A stretch of 23,834 nucleotides of DNA from Chamaesiphon sp031376885. GTDB lineage: Bacteria; Cyanobacteriota; Cyanobacteriia; Cyanobacteriales; Chamaesiphonaceae. A program made the translations under genes and the position numbers. Under the pieces are notes generated by a model. It was not told where the DNA came from. It did no database searches and saw nothing but the letters and a program-made list of their open reading frames with translations. Location: positions 1-23,834 of the forward strand of contig JANMEL010000127.1 of NCBI GenBank assembly GCA_031376885.1, written 5' to 3'. Below, piece by piece: positions 8,197 to 14,718 of the stretch (positions are counted from its first letter, which is position 1; each line of letters starts with the position of its first letter).

Positions 8197-8736
8197 CTAC
8201 TCATATGCGGGCCGCTCTTTCAAGCGTTGCATATAATTCATGACGTTGGGATAGGGCGCGAAATCAAATTCTTTCAAGAGCATCGGCACATAGCCCAGCA
8301 ATGAGCCTACCGCAACATCCGCCGCCGAGAAAGTTTCACCGATTAAGTAGGGCTGACTGCGGAGGATCTCGTCGAGTTTACCGAGCAGGTGCGGGGTTTC
8401 TTTGGCTTGAAATTGGGGTGCAAAAATACCATCACTGAGGGTAGAATTAGCAAAGATGACCCATTGGTTGACGATCGCCAGTTTTTCTGGTGTATCGATG
8501 ATTGGATCGTATTTGCTGGCTAAGTAGCTTAAAATTGCGCCAGATTCCCAAAGGATAAAGCCATTGTCATCGATCGTCGGAACTTTGGCAAAAGGATGGA
8601 GGGCGAGGTATTCTGGTTGGAATTGCTCGCCTTTGCGGATCTCTACCAGGATAAATTCATAGGGGAGATGAAGTTCTTCTAGGTACCATTTGACGATCGA
8701 GGCGCGACTAAAGCCACTTCCATAGAGTTTAATCAT
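8197..8736 (-). CDS. glutathione S-transferase family protein
   Basis: About 179 aa; a soluble thioredoxin-fold plus all-helical GST. The N-terminal domain carries MIKLYGSGFSRASIVKWYLEEL, the cis-proline segment AKVPTIDDNG and the glutathione-binding WESGAILSYLASKY. The C-terminal domain has the N-capping motif region LIGETFSAADVAVGSLL. The ATG at 8736 is chosen over an in-frame TTG at 8751 because GGAG stands about nine bases upstream and the family begins there. Its substrate cannot be read from sequence. It lies upstream of ndhN on the same strand, 84 bp away, with a hairpin between, so co-transcription is possible but unproven. Confidence 0.9.
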   Translation of the reverse strand: MIKLYGSGFSRASIVKWYLEELHLPYEFILVEIRKGEQFQPEYLALHPFAKVPTIDDNGFILWESGAILSYLASKYDPIIDTPEKLAIVNQWVIFANSTLSDGIFAPQFQAKETPHLLGKLDEILRSQPYLIGETFSAADVAVGSLLGYVPMLLKEFDFAPYPNVMNYMQRLKERPAYE

Positions 8737-8813
8737 CGAAAATCTCCGCAATTAATAGTTCGTTTGTATTGTATCACCATTCGATACCCCGAACTATCTT
8801 TGCACGCGAGAGA

Positions 8814-9590
8814 TTAATCCAGAATGTTTTCGCCATCATAGATGAGAGCGCGAAGTTCGCCACAATTACCAAATTCTTGGGCGGATCCTGTTTGAAACAG
8901 GATTTCAGTGGGTTTGGGGGTGACGATTGCCAGATCGTCAAAAGCCCAACAACAGCCGCATGATTTGGCTAAATCGATGAGTAGATCGATCTGGGGAATA
9001 TTAATCCCAATTTCTTGGAAATAATCAAAATAACTCAGATAAGCAACTCGATGATCTTGGAGAGCCGCAGGTAGAGATTCTGGATCTAATAAGGGACATA
9101 CTTGGAGAATTTTGGCGATCGAAACTCGGTTTAAATAATCGCCGAGTGGATCGAATGAGATTGTTGGCGAACCACCAACAATCTGAGCGCGGGGATTGGC
9201 ATCAGCCATGACTATTTGAATGAATTCTGGATCGATTTTACTTTCGATCTCTTGATTGCAACCATCCCAAATCCGACTCAAAATAATGCTGGCGACATCT
9301 TTTAGATCTGGACGATTGACTAAGATACTAATTGCTATGAGTGGATTTTCAGCCCAGAGAATTCGTGGACGACCTAAACCAGCATAGGCATAGCAATTGC
9401 GAATTGTTCGTTCGGCTTCAGGTCGATCGGTGGTTGAGTCGGCAAGAATTCGTTCCCATTTCACTCTAATCTGAGCAAGGAAACTTAGCTCTAGTTTAAC
9501 TAATTTTCGCCGTTCAGTAGATCGTTTAGTTATGTCGATCGAAATCGGCTTGTTTTTTTGCTTTAAGACTGGAAAATCGAGCGATATCAT
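8814..9590 (-). CDS. DUF6745-like protein, paralogue A
   Basis: 258 aa, soluble, no signal peptide. It shares a gapless alignment with its upstream neighbour over residues 28-230: by hand I count 88 identities in 203 positions, about 43 percent. The most conserved block is near the C-terminus (residues about 181-230: LSYFDYF, IDLAKSCG, CW, TPKP). The order of motifs (W..IL, TDR..AE, CY..AGL, P..I.WA..P, and the C-terminal CGxCW...L..TPKP) resembles the DUF6745 family as I remember it, a group often next to leucine-rich-repeat genes. That assignment is tentative and no function is known. It follows paralogue B by 62 bp on the same strand, so the two may share a transcript. Confidence 0.8.
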   Translation of the reverse strand: MISLDFPVLKQKNKPISIDITKRSTERRKLVKLELSFLAQIRVKWERILADSTTDRPEAERTIRNCYAYAGLGRPRILWAENPLIAISILVNRPDLKDVASIILSRIWDGCNQEIESKIDPEFIQIVMADANPRAQIVGGSPTISFDPLGDYLNRVSIAKILQVCPLLDPESLPAALQDHRVAYLSYFDYFQEIGINIPQIDLLIDLAKSCGCCWAFDDLAIVTPKPTEILFQTGSAQEFGNCGELRALIYDGENILD

Positions 9591-9652
9591 AAAAATTTTA
9601 TGCTAACTGACTGGAGAAAGAATAGTATGTATATTTACGTTATTTATGCTAA

Positions 9653-10417
9653 CTAGGCTTCGTCACTACTCAAAATATTCACATCACCATAGATAATCGC
9701 GATGATTTCGCCGCGACGATTTATCTTAATCTTTGATGGCTTGGGGGTGAGAATAACGAGATTAGAAAATGTCCAGCACCAGCCGCAAGACTTGGCTAGA
9801 TCGATCGGCAGTTGAATTTCAGGTATCGCTAATCCGATCCGCAAAAAGTAATCAAAATAACTCAAGTCAGCGATTCGGTAGTCTTGATGCGGCATCGGAA
9901 CATTTGCTGCTGCCAGATCGATATACAGATCGGATATCTGCTTCATCATTACTTCATTCAATCGATCGGCAACTGCCGTAATTTGACGAACACCTTTCGG
10001 AGTTCTAACTAGATAACTAGGACTAATATGAGCTAGAACACTAGCCGTAGATTCAGGATCGATTGTTTGTTGGATAATGAGTTCGCTCTGGTTCCAAAGT
10101 TGGTTGGCGATCGCTCCAGATACATTGACTAGATTTCGATGGTCGAGCAAAATTTTAATCGCATTAATCGGATGAGCTGCCCAAATTACATTCGGCGCGT
10201 TCAATCCCGCGCACCGATAGCAAGCTTTAATTGTCGTTTCTGCTTTGGCTCGATCGGTTTTGTTGTCACCTAAGATAGCTTGCCACTCGCTTTTCACTTG
10301 GTCGATGAAATCAAGTTCTAATTTAACTAATTTACGCTTCTTGACAAAAATATCATTAAAATAGCCAGAAAAAGATCCACCAGCCTTAGTTTTGTCGCGG
10401 GCATCTAGTGATAACAT
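9653..10417 (-). CDS. DUF6745-like protein, paralogue B
   Basis: 254 aa, the upstream member of the tandem pair. It is collinear with paralogue A from residue 28 to 230 without a gap. The N-terminal 27 residues and the C-termini differ, so the copies have diverged at both ends. Conserved features are TDRAKAETTIKACY, APNVIWAAHP, LSYFDYF and IDLAKSCGWCW. It has no membrane segment or recognisable catalytic motif. The divergence is too great for a recent duplication, yet the gene order is kept, which hints that both copies are useful. It is divergent from the 5-FCL gene; the roughly 220 bp between them hold the likely promoters and a heptad array. Confidence 0.8.
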   Translation of the reverse strand: MLSLDARDKTKAGGSFSGYFNDIFVKKRKLVKLELDFIDQVKSEWQAILGDNKTDRAKAETTIKACYRCAGLNAPNVIWAAHPINAIKILLDHRNLVNVSGAIANQLWNQSELIIQQTIDPESTASVLAHISPSYLVRTPKGVRQITAVADRLNEVMMKQISDLYIDLAAANVPMPHQDYRIADLSYFDYFLRIGLAIPEIQLPIDLAKSCGWCWTFSNLVILTPKPSKIKINRRGEIIAIIYGDVNILSSDEA

Positions 10418-10589
10418 ATAATTAGATATATCTACCGATGTTTATCTCTCGATTCTAGCTAGCAATAGGGCCGATGGTAATGGTCAATTTGGCTGATTGT
10501 GTCGATCGATACACAGCATATTTTGCTTAGAGCTTATTTGAAAATTGAAATTTGCCCCTGATTGTTTGGAGGCTACCCCAACGCACTTT

Positions 10590-10638
10590 TCCCTATCCCC
10601 TATCCCCTATCCCCTATCCCCTATCCCCTATCCCCTAT
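10590..10638. repeat. heptanucleotide array (CCCCTAT)n
   Basis: Six perfect CCCCTAT units (10597-10638) preceded by one TCCCTAT. The array ends three bases before the likely GTG start of the 5-FCL gene, occupying the place of a leader and ribosome-binding site. It is the longest of five heptad arrays in the window. Read in the 5-FCL frame it would encode a repeated Pro-Tyr-Pro-Leu-Ser-Pro-Ile pattern. Confidence 0.95.
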
Positions 10639-10641
10639 CCT

Positions 10642-11196
10642 GTGAATTCTGCTAAGACTCTGCTTCGTCGTCAATTTCTCCAGCAACGAATCGCTCTAAC
10701 TTCGGAAATTTGGGCGCGGCAGAGCCAGCAAATCTGTATTCGGCTCCAAAATTGTGTGCAGTTTCAACAAGCGCAGACGATTCTGACTTATTGCAGTCAT
10801 CGTCAAGAGCCAGATTTGAGTTATTTGTTTGAGCACTCCGATCGGCAATGGGGGCTACCTCGCTGTGTGGGTAAGGATCTATTCTGGCACCGCTGGGAGC
10901 CTCCCCAACCGCTGTTACCTGGGGCTTATGGTATTTTGGAGCCTAGCGCAGATTCGCGGCGGCTAGAGGCTGCGGAGGTGGATTTAATGTTGGTTCCCTG
11001 CGTGGGAATCGATCGATCTGGTTATCGGTTGGGTTATGGTGGGGGTTATTATGACAGGCTGCGGGCAAATCCGTTGTGGCGAAATGTTCCGACGATCGGC
11101 ATTGGGTTCGATTTTGGCTATGTGGATGTGTTGCCGATCGAACCTTGGGATCTACCGTTGGATGGGGTTTGCACGGAATTAAGATCGAGGGATTAG
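10642..11196 (+). CDS. 5-formyltetrahydrofolate cyclo-ligase
   Basis: Converts 5-formyl-THF to 5,10-methenyl-THF with ATP, in one-carbon folate metabolism; cytoplasmic. The signature VGIDRSGYRLGYGGGYYDRL is plain (GYGGGYYDR at residues 131-139 from the GTG), preceded by ATP-binding basic residues in the N-terminal LRRQFLQQR region and by the central LLPGAYGILEP. Length from GTG 10642 is 184 aa, normal for the family. The frame stays open upstream to a TTG at 10552, but those 30 residues are mostly translation of the heptad array and I exclude them. There is no Shine-Dalgarno before the GTG. The 3' end faces the convergent kinase gene across a repeat-rich gap. Confidence 0.92.
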   Translation: MNSAKTLLRRQFLQQRIALTSEIWARQSQQICIRLQNCVQFQQAQTILTYCSHRQEPDLSYLFEHSDRQWGLPRCVGKDLFWHRWEPPQPLLPGAYGILEPSADSRRLEAAEVDLMLVPCVGIDRSGYRLGYGGGYYDRLRANPLWRNVPTIGIGFDFGYVDVLPIEPWDLPLDGVCTELRSRD

Positions 11197-11300
11197 GGAT
11201 TGGTTTTTAAAAATAAAACTCTTGAAATCCGCATTCCATCGTTACTACCCGATCGTGAGACGATCGAACAGAGCTGATTGTAAGATGTAAATCTTTTATT

Positions 11301-11413
11301 GTAGGTTGGGTTGAGGAATGTTCCCTGCTTTGCCTCTCCGTTAGGGGATAACTCAACATCTCTAGGGGGTTGGTGGGGTTAGTTGGGTTTTGCTTGAGCG
11401 CAACCCAACCTAC
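11301..11413. repeat. GTAGGTTGGGTTG inverted-repeat element
   Basis: Perfect 13-bp outer arms: GTAGGTTGGGTTG (11301-11313) and CAACCCAACCTAC (11401-11413). An inner stem also forms between GTTGGGTT (11382-11389) and AACCCAAC (11402-11409). The element fills about half of the 246-bp gap between convergent genes. The GTTGGGT core also occurs after the helicase gene at 2912-2937. It is probably a dispersed non-coding repeat that can act as a transcript end. Confidence 0.75.
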
Positions 11414-11442
11414 GATTTTCGACGGTTCAAAAGATTTGTCAA

Positions 11443-12579
11443 TTAACCAGGTGTTAGAGATAAATTATTGAGGTTTTCTCGACATTGCTCGATGACTTGA
11501 CGAATGGCGACTTCTTGGGCTTCGATACTTTCGGTGAGTTTGAATTGAACTAGTGCCCGCGTCAGATTATGAGTGGGATGTTTGACTTTAAAATAAATAT
11601 TACCTGCTAAATGGTCGGTAAAAAACCGTAAGCCTAATTCAAAGGCAATTAGACGAATCCCATCGAACATGTACTCATAATCGCGATCGGTTAAAAAGGT
11701 TTGGGCTTGGGAAATATACCCATCTAACATGGCTCGACACATCTCAATGTCAAATTCTACGGCAGCCCATTGTTCTGTCTCTTCACCAAGGGGATTGCAA
11801 CCCGATCGCAAACAATCGCCGATGTCATATTGTACCAGTCCTGGCTTGACTGTATCTAGGTCGATCGCGCCGATCGCTCGTTGGGTGGTGTTGCAGATCA
11901 ACACATTATTGACCTTTGGATCGCCGTGAATTGGTCTTAATGGTAGTTTGCCATCGTTTTTGGCATTTTCGAGCACATGCGCCCATTCCTGGCGATCTTT
12001 GACAAATTTCAGGCAATAATCCACCAGAGGATCCCTAGACTCGGTATACCCAGCTAAAGTAGTCTGATAATTTGCGAGATATTGGGGGGTAATATGAAAT
12101 CCTGGTAAAGTATCAGCCAATCGAGCTGGATCTAAATCCCCGATCGAATGATGAAATCTACCTAATGCATAACCAACTTCCCACCCATGTTTGATATCCT
12201 GAATGGTATCGATCGTTCTGGAATCATCAATGAAACTAATCGCCCGCCAATAGGTACCATCCGGCTCTACCCAATGATCCTGGTTGTCAGCAGTCAAAAG
12301 CACGAGGGGAACTTCCCACCGTCGCTCTAAATCTAAGGGTTCGCTGTTTAACTTGTCGCAAATATGTTGGGTACAAATCCGCATATTTTGCATCACCAAA
12401 GTAGGTTGCAGAAAGACACGAGTATTGATCCGTTGCAAGACAAAACAGGGATCGATGCCGTCAGTCATGGTGACAAGGAATGTATCGTTGATATTGCCAC
12501 TCCCAAAGGCGCGCACTGTGGTTACTCTTCCTGAATGGGCGAATTGTTGAGCGATATTAGTTAGACGACGAAGATCCAT
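11443..12579 (-). CDS. APH-fold kinase, N-acetylhexosamine-kinase-like
   Basis: 378 aa soluble phosphotransferase of the aminoglycoside phosphotransferase/choline kinase fold. Seen, counted from the ATG at 12579: a GSGNINDTFLV glycine loop at about 26-36, FVLQRINTRVF, catalytic loop HGDPKVNN at 218-225, and metal-binding IDLDTV with Asp240 and Asp242. The GNINDT and LQRINTRVF segments are typical of the NahK-type N-acetylhexosamine 1-kinases as I recall them, so a sugar substrate is more likely than an antibiotic. An in-frame TTG at 12594 would add five residues; AGGTGG just before the ATG supports the ATG. It lies 29 bp after the HExxH gene on the same strand, so the two are probably co-transcribed. 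Confidence 0.85.
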   Translation of the reverse strand: MDLRRLTNIAQQFAHSGRVTTVRAFGSGNINDTFLVTMTDGIDPCFVLQRINTRVFLQPTLVMQNMRICTQHICDKLNSEPLDLERRWEVPLVLLTADNQDHWVEPDGTYWRAISFIDDSRTIDTIQDIKHGWEVGYALGRFHHSIGDLDPARLADTLPGFHITPQYLANYQTTLAGYTESRDPLVDYCLKFVKDRQEWAHVLENAKNDGKLPLRPIHGDPKVNNVLICNTTQRAIGAIDLDTVKPGLVQYDIGDCLRSGCNPLGEETEQWAAVEFDIEMCRAMLDGYISQAQTFLTDRDYEYMFDGIRLIAFELGLRFFTDHLAGNIYFKVKHPTHNLTRALVQFKLTESIEAQEVAIRQVIEQCRENLNNLSLTPG

Positions 12580-12608
12580 TTTTCCACCTGGCAAATAACA
12601 CCATCTAA

Positions 12609-13571
12609 TTATCGCTCAGTCGGTGCCGATGGTTTGTTTTGGAGTGAGTCAACCAGGGATTTTTCTTCGAGGGCGAGGGCGTTGTGTTCGTTGACCATTT
12701 GATTGTAGTTATCATTTTGCTGGCGGAGTTCGCCGACTAGACGATTATAATTTTCAACTCGATCGTTAAACCGCGCCACGAGGATATTACTGTCAGCTTG
12801 GGAATTCGCGGCGATTGAGCTTTGAAGTGAGTTTCGTTCTGACTGGATGTTAGCAGCTTCTGTATCGACTTGTTGCCCCAACTGTTCCATCATTAGTTTT
12901 CGACTGGCTAGTTGTTGGGTGAGAGTCTTTGCCTTATCTCGTAGAGAGGTAAATACGCCTTCATATTGTTCGGATAGAGCGACGATCGCCGATCGGTTGT
13001 TAAAATAGGTGCGGTAGTGCTCTTCTAGTTCCCCACCGATATCGCGCACCTCGGTGGCTAAAATAGAGTGTAGCTCAGTATTGACCGATCGTGGATCTTG
13101 GGCGTTGTATACGCCAATTAGGTTGCGAATCCGTTGATTTTTGAGTTGCTTAAATGCTGACTGTAATTTCTCATTGAGTTGGTTTTGCTGCACGAGTGAT
13201 AATCTGTCGTAAGCAACGTGCAACATTTCATGGGCAGCCGTGACTTCCATCACTCCTTCCAACCGAGGATCGGGAATTGATTGCAAGAAAATCCCTTTTC
13301 CGGTGACATAGCACCCCAAAACTACTGTGTGCTCGGTGTTTTTGCACAGATTGAGTGCTGATTTTCGTGCTTCGATGTGGGGGTTGTTGACGTAAAACAA
13401 TCGCCGCGCCGTATCTGTCATGGTGGTGACTGTGGCTAGTCTGGCGATCGCTTGGGGAGGTTGATACTGGACTAGTTTTGCCCAGTCTTGGATATCTTGA
13501 GTGTACTTGAAACCAACGATCGCGATAATTACGATAATTGCATTCCTAAGGTGCCGTTTTAACCCTACCAT
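12609..13571 (-). CDS. membrane-anchored HExxH putative metallopeptidase with coiled coil
   Basis: 320 aa. Residues about 9-20 (NAIIVIIAIVGF) form an N-terminal membrane anchor, so the rest is probably periplasmic or lumenal. HEMLH (114-118) is a zinc HExxH motif set in a hydrophobic helix, TAAHEMLHVAYDRLS. Downstream TELHSILATEVRDIGGELEEHYRTYF (in residues 165-190) offers acidic candidates for the third zinc ligand, such as Glu174 or Glu181. From about 200 to 310 the protein is Gln/Glu/Asn-rich with heptad spacing, a likely coiled coil. I do not recognise a named family. A zinc protease role is inferred from the motif. It is first in a two-gene unit with the NahK-like kinase and is divergent from the exported protein at 13787. 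Confidence 0.8.
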   Translation of the reverse strand: MVGLKRHLRNAIIVIIAIVGFKYTQDIQDWAKLVQYQPPQAIARLATVTTMTDTARRLFYVNNPHIEARKSALNLCKNTEHTVVLGCYVTGKGIFLQSIPDPRLEGVMEVTAAHEMLHVAYDRLSLVQQNQLNEKLQSAFKQLKNQRIRNLIGVYNAQDPRSVNTELHSILATEVRDIGGELEEHYRTYFNNRSAIVALSEQYEGVFTSLRDKAKTLTQQLASRKLMMEQLGQQVDTEAANIQSERNSLQSSIAANSQADSNILVARFNDRVENYNRLVGELRQQNDNYNQMVNEHNALALEEKSLVDSLQNKPSAPTER

Positions 13572-13621
13572 AGCTGATGAAGTGCGATCGCTTTACTCAA
13601 CACCATCATAATCTACTGTTA

Positions 13622-13721
13622 GGGCGTTGGCTAGATCGTTGCTGAGATTGGGGATTCGGAAAGGTTCAAAGCTGTTTCATTTGGTGGGGCGTTGGGGTAG
13701 ATCGTTGCTGAGATTGGCGAT
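13622..13721. repeat. pair of ~34-bp direct repeats in a divergent promoter region
   Basis: Two copies, 13622-13655 and 13687-13721, start 65 bp apart. Both begin GGGCGTTGG and share the identical block TAGATCGTTGCTGAGATTGG; they differ by one inserted base and a few substitutions. They lie in the 215-bp gap between the divergent HExxH and exported-protein genes. They could be regulator sites or a local duplication. Confidence 0.8.
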
Positions 13722-13786
13722 CGTGATAGGATGATGACGATCGGTTGTCTAGATCGTAACATCAACTAAATCTAATCTACTTTTCT

Positions 13787-14479
13787 ATGAGAGTTGTAAA
13801 AATCGCTTTGACTATACTCTCGATCGCCGTATTGACCCCTCAATCGTCGATCGCTAGCCCAAAAGATTCAACTGGGTTAATATTAGCTCAAGCTCGATCG
13901 CAAACTAATAGTTCAAAATCTGTAGGTGTCCGTCAGTATTTTTTGGATCTACCGAATGAGTACTTAGGATTAGATCGATCGACTCGAATTAATGCGATCG
14001 ATTCATTTCGTTCTGACTTCGATCGAAATTACCTAGAGTTTACCCTTCCGCTCACTTATATCCCCAAAGAGCTTCATTCTACTCTCACCAAAAGAGTCGG
14101 TGAGATAACTCTATTTAAACGAAAAAATGGCAATACGGTTGTAGCTTTGAATAAGGTTCTATGCAATAAATTTAGATTTTGTTCGGGGAATATTTCGCTC
14201 TTGGAGAAAAAAGAAGGTACCTGGCACAATGTTACCAAATCTCTATTACCGACTGTTACCGATCGAGAACTAGCAAGTCTTGTTAGTAATAGTGCTAGCG
14301 TGCCAAAAGCACCTAAGAATCAAAAAATTGAATTTTACTACGGCTTGAGTGGCGATAAAAAGATTAATATTTTACACGGTACCTGTTTGAGCGATGATTG
14401 TATGAGTCTTTCCGCGCTCAAAACATTTGAATGGAATGGCAGCAAATTTGTTGTCTACAATTATCCCGAAAGTCCATAG
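13787..14479 (+). CDS. exported protein of unknown function
   Basis: 230 aa. Residues 1-23 form a signal peptide (basic MRVVK, hydrophobic core, then a SIASPK-type cleavage region). The mature part is mixed alpha/beta with no transmembrane segment. It has four cysteines in two close pairs (LCNKFRFC and TCLSDDC), which would suit two disulphides in an oxidising compartment. I recognise no domain. Its neighbours are divergent or convergent, so it is probably monocistronic. The promoter region carries the two direct repeats at 13622-13721, and a strong hairpin (14549-14585) follows about 70 bp after the stop. Confidence 0.75.
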   Translation: MRVVKIALTILSIAVLTPQSSIASPKDSTGLILAQARSQTNSSKSVGVRQYFLDLPNEYLGLDRSTRINAIDSFRSDFDRNYLEFTLPLTYIPKELHSTLTKRVGEITLFKRKNGNTVVALNKVLCNKFRFCSGNISLLEKKEGTWHNVTKSLLPTVTDRELASLVSNSASVPKAPKNQKIEFYYGLSGDKKINILHGTCLSDDCMSLSALKTFEWNGSKFVVYNYPESP

Positions 14480-14548
14480 TTGGATTCTGGATTTTGGACT
14501 AGAAGCAGCAAGGGTTCAAAGCTTTTCCCACCGTCAACAAAATTACGC

Positions 14549-14585
14549 AAGATGCCCGACTTCTTCGAGAGAAGTCGGGCATCTT
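14549..14585. terminator. hairpin (GCCCGACTTCT family), likely bidirectional transcript end
   Basis: AGATGCCCGACTTCT (14550-14564) pairs perfectly with AGAAGTCGGGCATCT (14570-14584), loop TCGAG, plus one further A-T pair outside. TTTC follows on the plus strand, a weak U-tract. It lies between genes facing each other (14479 and 14703). It is the second copy of the 5272-5304 hairpin, with one base pair exchanged on both arms. Confidence 0.65.
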
Positions 14586-14683
14586 TCTCCCATGTTTCTA
14601 GGGGTTAGCTAAGATTTTATTCTGCCGTCATAGCGCGTAAAATTATTCGACGAAAAACAGGATGAAGATTTAATCCCACTCTC

Positions 14684-14718
14684 AATTATTAATTGTTAAT
14701 TATTAATTGTTAATTAAT
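14684..14718. repeat. AT-rich heptad array overlapping the ligA stop
   Basis: Five consecutive 7-mers: AATTATT, AATTGTT, AATTATT, AATTGTT, AATTAAT. The ligA stop codon (14703-14705) and its last few codons lie inside the array. It has the same period as the C-rich arrays at 141, 10590 and 22963 but a different sequence. Confidence 0.8.

Noticed and set aside
9597..9654. 12-bp direct repeat TTTATGCTAACT between the DUF6745-like genes
   Set aside because: Two short copies in AT-rich DNA; may be a trace of the duplication but too short to support.
10498..10515. TGTGT-CGATCGAT-ACACA near-palindrome upstream of 5-FCL
   Set aside because: Short arms around a CGATCG core, and such cores are very common in this genome; not distinguishable from chance.
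10552..10641. N-terminal extension of 5-FCL from a TTG start
   Set aside because: Most of the extra 30 residues are translated heptad repeat, and the family starts near the GTG at 10642.
11443..12579. Aminoglycoside resistance gene
   Set aside because: It has the APH fold, but GNINDT and LQRINTRVF point to a sugar kinase, and there is no mobile context.
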